Positions 26,581-39,314 of a DNA stretch of 64,000 bases are shown piece by piece (the first letter of the stretch is position 1; every line of letters starts with the position of its first letter). This DNA is from Thermoactinomyces sp. DSM 45892 (GTDB lineage Bacteria > Bacillota > Bacilli > Thermoactinomycetales > Thermoactinomycetaceae), in assembly GCF_900107305.1 (NCBI RefSeq), contig NZ_FNPL01000007.1:1-64000 (forward strand). Direction: 5' to 3'. The position numbers and the translations under genes were made by a program. The notes beneath the pieces were generated by a model, which saw nothing but the letters and a program-made list of their open reading frames with translations, was not told where the DNA came from and ran no database searches.

Positions 26581-28725
26581 ATGAAAGGTAAAGAAGTAGA
26601 ACCATCTTTGTGGCTCGAGCGCTTACGAGAGACAGAGTTTTGGAAGACAAGTAAAAGAGTAACCATTCTTTTATACGCGATCTTTGGGGTCGCGTTCTAT
26701 TTGTTGCTTATTGGAAATGTACTTCCGATGCAGTATGAATTAAAAGAAGGTGGCATTAGCCCGAATACGATTACCGCTCCTGCAACGATTATCGATGAAG
26801 TGGCCACGCAAAAGGCGAAAGAACGGGCGAAGCAAGGGGTTGCTCCGGTATTTACAAAAGATGATAAGATTACAAATGATCAGATCGATCAGATCGAACG
26901 TTTTTTTAGTGAAGCACGGTCCACCTTATCTGAGAAATCGTTAAATGAAACAGAAAAAAAGAATAGGATCAAAGAATTAATGGGAGGGAAGGAAGAAAAA
27001 CTAGGCGAAGGATTCTTTGATAAATTGGTTCGTACCCCTGTCGATGATTTAACAGAGATCCGAGTGGTTACACGGGAAGTTGTAGCGGAAATTATGGGAG
27101 ACGGTGTTAAGGAGACCGAATTAGAAGAGAAGAGGCGGGTTGTGGATCAAAAATTTTCTACTCTTTCTACAAACTCCCGTTATTTGGTACAAAGGCTGGC
27201 TAAATTTTATATCATTCCAAATGAATTTTCCGACGCTCCTAAGACCAAAGCTCTACAAGAAGCAGCGATGAATAATGTAGATCCTGTCAAAATCGAACAG
27301 GGCCAAAACATTGTTACTAAAGGTCAAAAAATTACAGATGATCAATATGATAAGCTAAAGAAGTTTAAGCTTCTTCGTTCGACGAATCTTTGGGGCTCTT
27401 ATATAGGACTAGCCCTATTGCTAATCGTAGTGCTTATCTTCTTCTATCTCTATATTCAACGTTTCCATCCTTCTATAGCACATGATAATTTTAAAATCAT
27501 CATGTTCTTTCTAGTACTCACGATTTGTATGACGGGCATGAAACTGATTGCAATTGGACAAAATTTGGATGAATGGAGCACTTTAGGTTATTTAAGTCCG
27601 GCGGCACTAGGCGGGATGCTCGTAACGTTACTACTAAATGTGGAGCTCGGCTTTTTATGTATTGTGTACCTCAGTATTGTGACAAGTATGTTTTTTAGTG
27701 GGGAAGGTCATCAATTATTTGATTTCCGTTTCGGTTTAGTTGCACTCATGGGTGGAGTGGTGAGTGCCTTTGCGCTATCTGGGGTTAAACGACGGAGTTC
27801 TGTGCTATATGCAGGAATCTATGGATCGATTGCCTCTGTTGTTACGATCATGGCTTTATTTTTCATCTTTCCAGCAGAGGGATGGAGTACGATTTGGAGA
27901 TCTCTTTCTTTAGGCTTGGCAGGAGGCATTTTCTGTTCTATTTTAACGATTGGATTCTTACCCGGTTTCGAATCTCTCTTCGGGATTTTGTCCCCTCTTC
28001 GTTTATTAGAGCTTAGTAATCCAAATCATCCATTGCTAAAGAAACTCCTCTACGATGCCCCGGGTACTTACCATCATAGTGTCATTGTAGGGAATTTAGC
28101 AGAGGCAGGAGCAGAGGCGATCGGAGCAAATGGACTTTTAGCTCGGGTAGGTGCTTATTATCACGACTTAGGGAAAACCAAACGTCCTCAGTTTTTTATT
28201 GAAAATCAGATTGGGAAAGAAAACCCTCATGATAAAATTTCGCCTAACTTGAGCAAGACAATCATTATCTCGCATACGCGTGATGGGGTTGAGATGTTAA
28301 AGAAATATCGAATCCCTGAGCCGATTCAAGATATTGCCGCCCAGCATCATGGTACGACCCTAATCAAATATTTTTATTTCAGAGCGCTAGAAGCCACGGA
28401 CGGGATGAATGTGCTTGAGGAAGATTATCGTTATCCGGGTCCGAAACCCCAGTTTAAAGAGGCGGCGATTGTGGGGATTGCAGACTGTGTGGAAGCAGCC
28501 GTTCGGTCAGTAGCCAAACCAACGCCATCACGGATTGAAGGGGTCATCAAAAAAATTATTCAACAAAGATTGGAAGATGGCCAATTTGATGAATGTGACT
28601 TGACGATTAAGGAATTAGATCTTATTGCTCAGGCGATGTGTGCCACTTTGCAGGGAATCTTCCATAATCGAATCGAATATCCAGAGAGTCCAACTCTAAC
28701 TGGCAAAGGAGCGAAGCAACATTGA
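26581..28725 (+). CDS. pgpH: cyclic-di-AMP phosphodiesterase PgpH
   Basis: PgpH (YqfF) is a membrane HD-domain phosphodiesterase that hydrolyses the second messenger c-di-AMP. It has an N-terminal membrane span and a large external 7TMR-HDED region (about residues 50-260). About seven membrane segments (about 275-470) follow, then the HD domain with HHSVIVGNLAEAGAEAIG, HDLGKTKRP (His528-Asp529) and AQHHGTTLI. ATG at 26581 follows AAGGAG by ten bases and gives 714 aa, the family size. A GTG that overlaps the phoH stop is a less likely start. Confidence 0.95.
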   Translation: MKGKEVEPSLWLERLRETEFWKTSKRVTILLYAIFGVAFYLLLIGNVLPMQYELKEGGISPNTITAPATIIDEVATQKAKERAKQGVAPVFTKDDKITNDQIDQIERFFSEARSTLSEKSLNETEKKNRIKELMGGKEEKLGEGFFDKLVRTPVDDLTEIRVVTREVVAEIMGDGVKETELEEKRRVVDQKFSTLSTNSRYLVQRLAKFYIIPNEFSDAPKTKALQEAAMNNVDPVKIEQGQNIVTKGQKITDDQYDKLKKFKLLRSTNLWGSYIGLALLLIVVLIFFYLYIQRFHPSIAHDNFKIIMFFLVLTICMTGMKLIAIGQNLDEWSTLGYLSPAALGGMLVTLLLNVELGFLCIVYLSIVTSMFFSGEGHQLFDFRFGLVALMGGVVSAFALSGVKRRSSVLYAGIYGSIASVVTIMALFFIFPAEGWSTIWRSLSLGLAGGIFCSILTIGFLPGFESLFGILSPLRLLELSNPNHPLLKKLLYDAPGTYHHSVIVGNLAEAGAEAIGANGLLARVGAYYHDLGKTKRPQFFIENQIGKENPHDKISPNLSKTIIISHTRDGVEMLKKYRIPEPIQDIAAQHHGTTLIKYFYFRALEATDGMNVLEEDYRYPGPKPQFKEAAIVGIADCVEAAVRSVAKPTPSRIEGVIKKIIQQRLEDGQFDECDLTIKELDLIAQAMCATLQGIFHNRIEYPESPTLTGKGAKQH

Positions 28726-29192
28726 GCGTAGTCATCGATCTTACAGTTGAAATCGAAGTAACGGAGGAGCAACAGGAGGCAATCAATATCATCGATTCTT
28801 GTCTACAACAAGCGGCCAAAGTAGAAGAAATACCGGATGTTCAAGTATCCATTACGATTACCAATAACCAAGAAATCAGGGAGATTAATGCGGAGCACAG
28901 AGGGATGGATCGCCCTACGGATGTCTTATCTTTCCCGCTCTACGAAGTGGAAGAGGAGTGGATACTTGAAGAAGGAGAAGAAGCAGTTGCTATAGGGGAT
29001 ATTGTGATTTCACTTGATCGTGCGATTGAACAAGCAAACGATTATGGACACTCTTTATCAAGGGAAATGGGCTTTCTAGCTGTGCATGGCTTTCTACACC
29101 TATTGGGATACGATCATGAAACGCCAGAACAGGAGAAGGAAATGTTTCGTAGCCAAGAACTCATCTTAGACCAGGTCGGTTTGAGGAGGTAA
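28722..29192 (+). CDS. ybeY: endoribonuclease YbeY (rRNA maturation factor)
   Basis: YbeY is a metal-dependent endoribonuclease active in 16S rRNA 3' end maturation and ribosome quality control. The zinc-binding HGFLHLLGYDHE motif (about residues 120-131) and the RGMDRPTDVLSFPL block are clear. The length, 156 aa, is normal. The TTG start overlaps the pgpH stop by four bases (coupled translation), with AAAGGAG about eleven bases upstream. Confidence 0.96.
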   Translation: MSVVIDLTVEIEVTEEQQEAINIIDSCLQQAAKVEEIPDVQVSITITNNQEIREINAEHRGMDRPTDVLSFPLYEVEEEWILEEGEEAVAIGDIVISLDRAIEQANDYGHSLSREMGFLAVHGFLHLLGYDHETPEQEKEMFRSQELILDQVGLRR

Positions 29193-29203
29193 CCTCTCAT
29201 CTT

Positions 29204-31222
<2,019 letters not shown>

Positions 31223-31314
31223 TAAAACTTGCCAATTTTTCCATCTCATATGAATCCCCTTCTTCGGTCATCTTAAGAATGTACAGGTACATCAAGCAGA
31301 AAGGACGATGCTAG

Positions 31315-31446
31315 ATGCGTAATTTCTCGTGGCATTGCTTCTCTACGACTGGCGATATCGAAGCCTATTTACTTTATAAAGAGTGTGAGGCGTTGGCTGG
31401 TGGATGTGACCAGAGATTGATTGAGGATGAGGAAGAAGAAGGGTAG
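31315..31446 (+). CDS. yqzL: YqzL-like small protein
   Basis: A 43-codon frame with AAGGA nine bases upstream encodes MRNFSWHCFSTTGDIEAYLL followed by an acidic tail. The pattern Trp-x-x-Phe-x-x-Thr-Gly-x-Ile/Val-x-x-Tyr-Leu and the position between era and recO match YqzL of B. subtilis, whose function is unknown. It ends 13 bases before recO. Confidence 0.85.
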   Translation: MRNFSWHCFSTTGDIEAYLLYKECEALAGGCDQRLIEDEEEEG

Positions 31447-31459
31447 AAAGGGCTAGCCA

Positions 31460-32224
31460 ATGTTAGTAAAGATTGAGGGAATTGTCATCAGGGCGCGTTC
31501 ATTTGGTGAAAGTAATCAAGTGGTTCAGGTTTACTCAGAGCATCTCGGAAAGCTTTCCTTTGTAGCGCGGGGTGCTAAAAAAACAAGAAGTCGGTTTAGT
31601 GCGTTGACACAACCTTTTACGATTGCCAGCTTTGTCTGCTTTTCAAGTGGAAACGGCTTGCCAACATTAAACCAAGCAGACCTCATCCATTCTCATCAAG
31701 CAATTAGGCAAGATTTACTACGAACTTCATATGGAGCATACTGGTTAGACTTAGTAGACCATCTTTTTGAGGAGCGGGAACCGAATCCGGGTTTATATCG
31801 CTTCCTAAAAACAGCTTTCAATTGGTTAGAACAAGAAAAGGACCCAGATGTACTCACGCGTATGGTTGAATGTAAAATGATGGCTGCTGGTGGCTATCGA
31901 CCTATCGTACACGCGTGTGCTCACTGTGGCTCCGAAGAACGCCGCCCTGTTTCTTTTAGCATTTATCAGGGCGGTTTTCTATGTGAAGCTTGTGAACACA
32001 CTGACTCCCAAGCTATTTCGGTGTCTGATGCAATAATTCGCATTCTTCCTGTTCTGGTGAATCTTCCGATCGATCGACTCGGGGAAATCACGATCAAAGA
32101 AGAGACGAAGCAACAGCTAGAGAGAGTGATCAGGTCGTTTTTGATGGAGCATGTAGAGGTTCGGCTCAAGTCGTGGGATATTTTGGAGCAGATGCGGAAA
32201 GTGTGGATGGATTCTACTACTTAA
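31460..32224 (+). CDS. recO: DNA repair protein RecO
   Basis: RecO helps load RecA onto SSB-coated DNA in the RecFOR pathway. The N-terminal OB fold begins LVKIEGIVIRARSFGESNQV. A helical domain follows with a four-cysteine zinc site (CAHCGSEERR, then CEAC about 25 residues later). The length, 254 aa, is normal. Its ribosome site is weak (AAAGGG). Confidence 0.95.
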   Translation: MLVKIEGIVIRARSFGESNQVVQVYSEHLGKLSFVARGAKKTRSRFSALTQPFTIASFVCFSSGNGLPTLNQADLIHSHQAIRQDLLRTSYGAYWLDLVDHLFEEREPNPGLYRFLKTAFNWLEQEKDPDVLTRMVECKMMAAGGYRPIVHACAHCGSEERRPVSFSIYQGGFLCEACEHTDSQAISVSDAIIRILPVLVNLPIDRLGEITIKEETKQQLERVIRSFLMEHVEVRLKSWDILEQMRKVWMDSTT

Positions 32225-32264
32225 TCGAATTGTGAATACTACCATTGCTTGGTACCCTCGCCAC

Positions 32265-32293
32265 TTGACACTCTAACGTATTTCCACTACATT
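32265..32293 (+). promoter_or_regulatory. sigma-A promoter of glyQS
   Basis: TTGACA (32265-32270), 17 bases, then TACATT (32288-32293). It lies just upstream of the T-box leader. Confidence 0.65.
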
Positions 32294-32310
32294 TAAAAGT
32301 ACAATCGAAT

Positions 32311-32541
32311 GACCGTGCTACGAAGGAAAAGAGTACCTAGGAAGAGTTGCCAAAGCGAATCAGGGATAGTGAAAGCCTGAACAACCAACCTAGCGAAGGG
32401 CAGTCTGGAGCACGAAGCGGAATGAAGGCGGATAGTAACCATATCGTTGCTATCAATTAGGGTGGAACCGCGGGAGTAAAGCCTCTCGTCCCTATGACAA
32501 AGATCTTGATGATCTTGGTTGTAGGGATGAGAGGCTTTTTG
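32311..32541 (+). promoter_or_regulatory. glycine T-box riboswitch
   Basis: This tRNA-sensing leader controls glyQS by antitermination. The T-box sequence AGGGTGGAACCGCGGG is at 32459-32474. A specifier GGC (Gly) follows GAA at 32427-32429 in the right position of stem I, and a GGATAGTGAAAGCCTG block resembles the distal stem I motif. The competing terminator has a long stem from AAGCCTCTC near 32479 to its partner ending before the T run at 32536-32540. Uncharged tRNA-Gly should favour antitermination. Confidence 0.95.
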
Positions 32542-32573
32542 CTTGTCCGCGAATCTTATGGAGGTGACCGCTA

Positions 32574-33464
32574 GTGAATTTTCAAGCCATCGTGAAGACA
32601 CTGCAAGACTTCTGGTCTGCTAAAGGATGCATTTTAAGTAATTCGTATGATGTGGAGAAAGGCGCGGGAACGTTGAATCCGATGACTTTTCTACGCACAC
32701 TGGGGCCTGAGCCGTGGAATGTGGCGTATGTAGAGCCTTCCCGTCGTCCAAATGACGGTCGTTACGGAGAGAATCCCAACCGTCTATACCAACACCATCA
32801 ATTTCAGGTCATCATGAAACCAGCTCCAAATGATATTCAAGAGATCTATCTGGAAAGCTTACAAGCACTCGGAATTGATCCTATGCAACATGATATCCGT
32901 TTTGTGGAGGATAACTGGGAAAACCCTACCTTTGGAGCCGCGGGACTTGGTTGGGAGGTATGGCTGGATGGTATGGAGATTACGCAGTTCACGTATTTTC
33001 AACAAGTAGGTGGGATTGAGACCCATCCTGTCTCGGTAGAACTAACATATGGACTGGAGCGTCTGGCTCTTTATATTCAAGAGAAGGAAAATGTATACGA
33101 GCTGGAGTATACGGCCGGAGTTTTGTACGGAGATATCTTTAAGCATCCAGAATATGAACACTCCAAGTACACATTTGAGATATCGGATGCAGATTTGCTG
33201 TTCCGTTTGTTTGATAGCTATGAAAAAGAGGCTCTTCGCATCTTGGAAGAAAATCTCGTCTTCCCCGCCTATGATTACATCTTAAAGTGCTCTCACACAT
33301 TTAACTTGTTAGATGCGCGAGGTGTAATTAGTGTCACGGAGAGAGCAGGATATATTGGTCGGGTGAGAAATATGGCTCGTCGTTGTGCGAAAGCCTTTAT
33401 CGAAGAGCGTGAGAAGCTGGAATTTCCGCTGCTAAAGAATTCTGGAGGTGAGCAAAGTGAGTAA
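32574..33464 (+). CDS. glyQ: glycyl-tRNA synthetase alpha subunit
   Basis: GlyQ is the catalytic alpha subunit of the bacterial alpha2beta2 glycyl-tRNA synthetase. It begins [20 protein letters not shown] and contains the class II motif 2 region [20 protein letters not shown] and motif 3 [13 protein letters not shown]. The length of 296 aa is standard. GTG start with GGAGGTGA upstream, downstream of the T-box. Confidence 0.98.
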   Translation: MNFQAIVKTLQDFWSAKGCILSNSYDVEKGAGTLNPMTFLRTLGPEPWNVAYVEPSRRPNDGRYGENPNRLYQHHQFQVIMKPAPNDIQEIYLESLQALGIDPMQHDIRFVEDNWENPTFGAAGLGWEVWLDGMEITQFTYFQQVGGIETHPVSVELTYGLERLALYIQEKENVYELEYTAGVLYGDIFKHPEYEHSKYTFEISDADLLFRLFDSYEKEALRILEENLVFPAYDYILKCSHTFNLLDARGVISVTERAGYIGRVRNMARRCAKAFIEEREKLEFPLLKNSGGEQSE

Positions 33465-35538
33465 ACAGGATTTTTTACTCGAAGTGGGTGTAGAAGAAAT
33501 GCCAGCCCGCTATGTTTCTGAGTTGACTAGCCAATTGGAACAAAATACGCAGAAATGGTTTGAAAAATATCGAATTTCATTTGAGCAAGTGACCGTTTTT
33601 TCTACGCCACGACGTTTGGCTGTGCTAGTCAGCGGAGTAGCGGATCGACAGGCGGATCTTCATGAAGAGGTAAAAGGCCCACCGGCCCGCATTGCCAAAA
33701 CGCCAGAAGGTGAGTGGAGTAAAGCGGCAGAAGGATTTGCACGTAAAAATAGAGTTTCAGTAGATCAGTTAGAACTTCGAGAATTAAAGGGTGAAAGCTA
33801 TTTATTTGCGGATGTGCATCAACCAGGTGGTGAAACGCTTGGTATCATGTCTTCGGCTTTTCATGAGGCATTACAAGCTTTTCAACCACCTAAGACGATG
33901 CGTTGGGATAAATATCGCTTTGTTCGCCCTGTACGTTGGCTCGTTGCATTATTTGGTACCTGCATTGTCCCAATCTCATGGGCTGGTGTAACAGCGGGGA
34001 ACTTCACTCGTGGACACCGGTTTCTAGGTGAAGAAGTGGAGATTTCGGAGTCGGCTTCGTATGAAGATATTCTTCGTGGCCAATATGTGATTGCAAATGC
34101 AGAGGAACGCAAACAAGCGATCATCCAGCAAATTCATTATCTAGAGGAGGAGAATAACTGGATCATTCCGATTCACGAAGAGTTATTGGAAGAAGTAACG
34201 AATTTAGTGGAGTATCCTACAGCGTTATCTGGAACGTTTGATGAAGCATTTTTACAAGTACCCGATCCAGTGCTAATCATTACGATGCGGGAACATCAGC
34301 GTTATTTCCCTGTGCAAGATCTAGAAGGGAAGCTTCTTCCATTTTTTATTACCATTCGAAATGGTGACCATCAGCATCTTGCTCTCGTAGCGAAAGGGAA
34401 TGAGAAGGTATTATCCGCACGTCTAGCGGACGCTCGTTTCTTCTATGAAGAAGATTTAAAAACAGATTTGTCCGCATTTCAAGCGAAACTAGAGCAGATT
34501 GTATTTTTTGAAGGACTTGGCACGATGGCAGATCGAGTGCGCCGAATTCAATGTATCGCTCAGCAGATTGGCAGACTATTGCAGCTGGATGAGAAGATGC
34601 TACAAGATCTAGATCGCGCTGCCTCTCTTTGCAAGTTTGATTTAGCTACACAAATGGTAGGGGAGTTACCCGAGTTAGAGGGCTTTATGGGTAAGGTTTA
34701 TGCACAAGCAGCGGGAGAGACGCCAGAGGTTGCGATCGTAATCGATGACCATCACAAGCCTCGATTTGCAGGGGACGAGATGCCGGATACGCTTCTTGGC
34801 ACGATTCTTTCAGTAGCAGATAAGATGGATACACTCTGTGCAACGTTTGGTATTGGTATACAACCAACTGGCTCCCAAGATCCATACGGCTTGCGTCGTC
34901 GCGCAACAGGGTTAATCCAGTTATTCTTAAGTGAACATTTACGCGGGGTGGAGATGGTTGAAGTGATTCAGATCGTGGAGCAAACACTGCGGCTTCATGA
35001 TCTGGTGAAACAATCGCCAGAACAATTCTCTGCCGAACTCTACCCGTTTTTGATCCATCGCTTCCGAAATATCTTACAAGATGCTAACTTACGCTATGAT
35101 GTAGTGGAAGCCATCGCCGAATCTGGATTTTCTCGTCCCGCTCTTGCTGTGGAGAGAGCACATGTTTTACAGGCGAAGCTCGATCGAGAGGAATTCAAGT
35201 TGGAAGTAGAAGGCTTTACCCGGGTAGCTAATTTGGCGGCGAAAGCAGATGATACGCCTGTTCGACCTGATTTGTTTGTAGAAACATCGGAAAAACAACT
35301 AGCAAAATCACTTGAACTTGCCAATGAAGCATATCGCTCTGCTTTTGAATCCGAAAATGCTTTAGGCATGTACGATGCCATCGCCGGTTTAACTCCTGAG
35401 ATTCATCACTTTTTTGATCATGTGATGGTCATGGTGGAGGAGGAGCAGATTCGAAAAAATCGGCTAGCGCTACTCAGAGAAATTACGAACACAACTCGTA
35501 CCTTTGCAGCATTTGAACAAATCATATTTCCTTCTTAG
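33457..35538 (+). CDS. glyS: glycyl-tRNA synthetase beta subunit
   Basis: GlyS binds tRNA-Gly and has B3/B4-like, HD and C-terminal anticodon-binding (DALR-type) domains. It begins [20 protein letters not shown] and includes [20 protein letters not shown] and [17 protein letters not shown] at 33457 follows GGAGGTG by six bases and overlaps the glyQ end by eight bases. A GTG three codons earlier lies on the ribosome site. The length, 693 aa, is normal. Confidence 0.97.
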   Translation: MSKQDFLLEVGVEEMPARYVSELTSQLEQNTQKWFEKYRISFEQVTVFSTPRRLAVLVSGVADRQADLHEEVKGPPARIAKTPEGEWSKAAEGFARKNRVSVDQLELRELKGESYLFADVHQPGGETLGIMSSAFHEALQAFQPPKTMRWDKYRFVRPVRWLVALFGTCIVPISWAGVTAGNFTRGHRFLGEEVEISESASYEDILRGQYVIANAEERKQAIIQQIHYLEEENNWIIPIHEELLEEVTNLVEYPTALSGTFDEAFLQVPDPVLIITMREHQRYFPVQDLEGKLLPFFITIRNGDHQHLALVAKGNEKVLSARLADARFFYEEDLKTDLSAFQAKLEQIVFFEGLGTMADRVRRIQCIAQQIGRLLQLDEKMLQDLDRAASLCKFDLATQMVGELPELEGFMGKVYAQAAGETPEVAIVIDDHHKPRFAGDEMPDTLLGTILSVADKMDTLCATFGIGIQPTGSQDPYGLRRRATGLIQLFLSEHLRGVEMVEVIQIVEQTLRLHDLVKQSPEQFSAELYPFLIHRFRNILQDANLRYDVVEAIAESGFSRPALAVERAHVLQAKLDREEFKLEVEGFTRVANLAAKADDTPVRPDLFVETSEKQLAKSLELANEAYRSAFESENALGMYDAIAGLTPEIHHFFDHVMVMVEEEQIRKNRLALLREITNTTRTFAAFEQIIFPS

Positions 35539-35548
35539 AAAAAAAAAG

Positions 35549-35590
35549 AAAAACTTTCAAGTGGGGTTTGCATCATCTTGAAAGTTTTTC
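35549..35590 (+). terminator. terminator after glyS
   Basis: AAAAACTTTCAAG pairs with CTTGAAAGTTTTT, a 13-bp perfect stem with a 15-base loop and T run. Confidence 0.9.
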
Positions 35591-36046
35591 TTATGTTATA
35601 AAAAACCTGTATGTATTTCTTTATGGCATAACATTATCTATCAATATTTATGAATTTTCTAAATAAAATTACTTTTAACGAAATTAAATCATTAATTGAC
35701 AGGTAAGTCGATATGATTCTGAGTAAAATAAGATGCTTTTAATGACCAATATTCAAAAGTATTAGATGATATAAGAAAATAAACATAGAAAAATGATGAT
35801 TTAAAAAAGAATCGTTCTATATTATGGGTCGTAAAATCCGGTATCGAGACTAATAAACTGTATAAATATTGTATTGTTTTTTTGTTTCGTTTGTATTATT
35901 CTTTACTAAAGCTAAATAGTCTTGCTACTATTCTTAGTTTAAAATGCATTTAATATATTCAGGATATTCAATCATTAAGTGCGTTAAATGTATTAAGTGT
36001 ATAAAAAATATTATTTCAACTTTATAGCGAAAGAGGAGGACTAGAC
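35591..36046. other. AT-rich intergenic region before the M4 protease
   Basis: About 450 bases hold no supported gene. The DNA is very AT-rich, with short T runs and near-repeats of ATTAAGTG near 35975 and 35995. It probably carries the protease promoter and control sites, but no clear -35/-10 pair stands out; a TTGACA at 35696 lacks a good -10. The position breaks the B. subtilis order glyS-ccpN. Confidence 0.45.
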
Positions 36047-38068
36047 ATGTTAGTGAAAAAAAGTGTGTCGATCGCTACTGCTTCTATGCTGACTTTAAGT
36101 GTAGCAAGCGTAAGTGTATGGGCGACTAATGATGCTCCAGTAAAAGATGTTCTCGATCAACAAGAGGCATTACAAAAAATATCGAAAGATACAGGCTCCC
36201 AATTTTCTGTAGCTTGGGATTCAGAGACGAAGGCCCCTTCTTTTGTTAGAGGTAAAATTTCGAATAAAAAGTTAAAAACAAAAGAGGATGCTTTAGCTAT
36301 TTTGGAAGAGAATAAGGCGTTATATCAGATCAAACAAGCATCGTCTGATCTAACATTGGACAAGCAAGGTTCAGATCAGTTTGGTAGCTTTTATAAGTTT
36401 CAGCAAGTATATAAAGGAATCCCCGTATTTGGACATCAGTTAGTGGTCCATGGGGATCAAAAACAAATAAGCAATTCCGTAAGTGGTACATTTGATGCCC
36501 AAGTATTCTCAAAAGAAATTGATACCAAAGCGAAGTTGACTGAAGCGGAAGCGACTAAGAAAGCTAAGGTAGCCAATGGACTAGGTGAAGTCAAAATGTT
36601 TGATATTCAAAAAGCGGATCTATACATCTATGGGGCTAGTACAGGAAAACATACACTTGTTTATCGTGTTACCTTATCTACTTTAGAAAAGAGCGAACTT
36701 TTCTATGCTGATATATTTATTGATGCGCAGACAGGTGCGGTCGTGGATCAGATTGATAAGGTTCACCGTGCAGCTGCTGTTGGGAAAGGCAAGGGTGTTC
36801 TAAATGATAATAAGTCCATAAACACAGATTCATACTCAGGTGGATACTACCTACGTGATATCACGAAGCCTATGTACTCCCAAAACGGTGGAGTGATCGA
36901 GACATATACAGCAAAAAATCAAATGGTGTCACCAGGTACACTTCTTACAGATTCAGATAATACATGGGTGGACCCAGCTGCTGTTGATGCCCATGTGTAT
37001 GCAGGAAAGGTATATGACTACTACTACACAAAGCTAGGTCGTAACTCTTTTGATGGCGAAGGTGGAACATTGAAGTCTACCGTTCACTATAGAGAAAATT
37101 ATGGTAATGCCGGTTGGACGGGGACTCAGATGGTGTATGGAGATGGGGATGGCGGTGATAGATACGCATACCTATCAGGCGCCTTAGATGTGGTTGCCCA
37201 TGAAATAACACACGGTGTTACAGAACGAACGGCTGATCTAGTATACGAAGGACAGTCGGGGGCCTTAAATGAATCATGGTCAGATGTATTTGGAAATTTA
37301 ATTGAGAATAAATCAGATCCAGAATGGCTATGTGGTGAGGATATCATTACACCTAACATACCGGGGGATGCCTTACGCTCCATGTCAGATCCAAATAAAT
37401 ATGGTGATCCAGACCATATGAGGGATTATGTAAACACGACTGAGGATCATGGTGGTGTACATACAAACTCAGGAATTCCGAACAAAGCATTTTATCTTTT
37501 CGTAACGACTTCGGGTGTGACTCGTGATAACGCAGCAAAAGTATGGTATCGCGCTCTTTCGCAATATTTAACTTCTAATTCCAAGTTTATCGATGCGCGC
37601 AATGCCACCATTCAATCGGCAACGGATCTTTTCGGAGCAGGATCAAAGGAAGTAAGTGCTGTGACAAACGCTTGGAATAAAGTTGGAGTAGGTGGTAACT
37701 CTCCTGATAATCCAAATCAACCAAGTAGCGATCCATACGAATCAAACGACACTCGTGCTACTGCATATAAGATCAGTTCGGGAACTACCTACAACGGTAA
37801 AATTACCTCTAGCGCCGATGAGGATTGGTTCCAGCTTACAAAATCAACCTCCGGAACCATTTCGCTAAGGTTGACGAACTTACCGGAGGATTATGATCTT
37901 TATCTCTATGATGCCTCGGGGAGGTTACTTACGTACTCTGAAGAGGGCGGCAAAACGAGTGAGTTGATCTCTTACTGGGGTTCTGCTAGGGCGACCTACT
38001 ACATAAAAGTAGTTGGTTATGATGGGAAGAACAGTTCAACTGCTTATTCACTAAAGGCTACCTATTAA
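36047..38068 (+). CDS. secreted M4 (thermolysin-like) neutral metalloprotease with PPC domain
   Basis: This is a secreted zinc endopeptidase precursor of 673 aa. It has a signal peptide (about 1-26, ending VSVWA), then an FTP/PepSY-type propeptide (about 50-240). The M4 catalytic domain follows, with zinc ligands and base in HEITH (His385, Glu386, His389) and Glu409 in GALNESWSD; the HEXXH-to-Glu distance matches thermolysin. A C-terminal PPC domain (about 570-673, with YDLYLYDASGRLLTYS and YYIKVVGYDG) is usually removed or aids secretion. AGAGGAGGA precedes the ATG. The gene stands alone between strong terminators. Confidence 0.95.
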   Translation: MLVKKSVSIATASMLTLSVASVSVWATNDAPVKDVLDQQEALQKISKDTGSQFSVAWDSETKAPSFVRGKISNKKLKTKEDALAILEENKALYQIKQASSDLTLDKQGSDQFGSFYKFQQVYKGIPVFGHQLVVHGDQKQISNSVSGTFDAQVFSKEIDTKAKLTEAEATKKAKVANGLGEVKMFDIQKADLYIYGASTGKHTLVYRVTLSTLEKSELFYADIFIDAQTGAVVDQIDKVHRAAAVGKGKGVLNDNKSINTDSYSGGYYLRDITKPMYSQNGGVIETYTAKNQMVSPGTLLTDSDNTWVDPAAVDAHVYAGKVYDYYYTKLGRNSFDGEGGTLKSTVHYRENYGNAGWTGTQMVYGDGDGGDRYAYLSGALDVVAHEITHGVTERTADLVYEGQSGALNESWSDVFGNLIENKSDPEWLCGEDIITPNIPGDALRSMSDPNKYGDPDHMRDYVNTTEDHGGVHTNSGIPNKAFYLFVTTSGVTRDNAAKVWYRALSQYLTSNSKFIDARNATIQSATDLFGAGSKEVSAVTNAWNKVGVGGNSPDNPNQPSSDPYESNDTRATAYKISSGTTYNGKITSSADEDWFQLTKSTSGTISLRLTNLPEDYDLYLYDASGRLLTYSEEGGKTSELISYWGSARATYYIKVVGYDGKNSSTAYSLKATY

Positions 38069-38120
38069 ATGGGATGATGGTCTTCTATGCTTAGAGTAAG
38101 AAGGACATGATTCATGTTAT

Positions 38121-38172
38121 AAAAAGACTCCTTGCTTATCCAGTTCGCTGGTGTGAAGCAAGGAGTCTTTTT
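38121..38172. terminator. bidirectional terminator between the M4 protease and the TIM-barrel gene
   Basis: AAAAAGACTCCTTGCTT pairs with AAGCAAGGAGTCTTTTT. It is flanked by A and T runs and serves both convergent genes. Confidence 0.92.
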
Positions 38173-39090
38173 TCAGCCCCGTTTTAACGCATGTAGCGTA
38201 TCCATCATATTTCTTAGATGTGGTTCAGATTGAGATACAGCGATCGAGATCGGTGTATCTGGGTTTACCGTTTCAGCAAAGGTTAATAATTCTCCATAAG
38301 CAGAAGTTGGGAAGGAGATGTGTGTGGTCTCTTTGGTATCTCCCCAACTCATTGCATAAGAAAGCTGGATAAAGGCTACCTGCGGTTGAATTTTTTCATA
38401 GAATTCAATCCAGTTTGAGGGAGCGTAAAGAATTTCTTTCTCTGTAGCCCCAGCAAACATACTTCTTGAACGGTGCATGTAAGTTAGTAAATGAGAGGTG
38501 ATTCGGGCATTAGCTGTATCGAAACACAGCTTTACACCTGTTTTTTCTACTATTTTTAGGAGATGATTGGGTGTGCGAAGTGCTGGATAAAGCTCAGAAT
38601 GTCCTGGTTCAAAATATCCCTCATCACCCATCGGTGCATTTTCTAAAAGGAGTCCAATTTGATATTGATCTGCATGTTTTTTTAACTGTGTTAATTGGTC
38701 AATAATCCGCTGTACATACTCGGTTTTGTAATCCTGTAACGCATAGAAATCGGTTGGACGGGCATCTAGATATTCAAAGATGGTTCCTAGGGCTACTTTG
38801 GTTCCATGAACGATTAAAGACGTAGGAGAAGAGGTAGTAGCGTGTATATTATTAAACCACTCTAACCATGCCGATAGAGAGAATTCTGTGTCTCCTAAAG
38901 TTAGGCTTTTAGGAGCACGATAAGCTATTGGCTTAATTCGAGCTAGTTGCAATAGGCTTTGGAATTCCTGCGTGGTACATATCTCATTGGGAAGTTGTAG
39001 CATCATTTGGTCAAAGCCAAATTGTATACTACGACGCAGCCCAGATAAATCTAGTTCAGTATTGATTGCAAGGGAATTTGATAATAACAT
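38173..39090 (-). CDS. xylose isomerase-like TIM-barrel (AP endonuclease family 2) protein
   Basis: A 305-aa protein of the AP2Ec/sugar-phosphate isomerase-epimerase superfamily. Metal-site motifs are visible: IGLLLENAPMGDEGYFE (Glu about residue 150) and GVKLCFDTANA (Asp about residue 190), with Ser/His-containing segments later. The substrate cannot be told from sequence. Members act on sugars, inositols or DNA, and this one lacks the cysteine/His pattern of endonuclease IV. ATG at 39090 follows GGAGG by eight bases. It is divergent from ccpN with a 224-base gap, unlike B. subtilis. Confidence 0.7.
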   Translation of the reverse strand: MLLSNSLAINTELDLSGLRRSIQFGFDQMMLQLPNEICTTQEFQSLLQLARIKPIAYRAPKSLTLGDTEFSLSAWLEWFNNIHATTSSPTSLIVHGTKVALGTIFEYLDARPTDFYALQDYKTEYVQRIIDQLTQLKKHADQYQIGLLLENAPMGDEGYFEPGHSELYPALRTPNHLLKIVEKTGVKLCFDTANARITSHLLTYMHRSRSMFAGATEKEILYAPSNWIEFYEKIQPQVAFIQLSYAMSWGDTKETTHISFPTSAYGELLTFAETVNPDTPISIAVSQSEPHLRNMMDTLHALKRG

Positions 39091-39314
39091 GTTGTCTGCC
39101 TCCAAATATCGTTAACTCACCTTCACATTGTATAAAAATCGTTGCCAGTTGGCTAGGATACATACAAAATATAAGTTTTCGTTTTATATTTGTAGAGTTT
39201 CTGTTTGTGAACTCTTGTTGGAAAATGAAAATATATAGTATATACTTTATAAGGTAATTACTATAAAAGTATAACACATTTCGACAAGTCTTTCCCCGCT
39301 GGAGGTGCACCAAC

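Noticed and set aside
35696-35729. Sigma-A promoter for the M4 protease from TTGACA at 35696
   Set aside because: The best -10-like sequence, TAAAAT, is 22 bases away, too far for a normal spacer.
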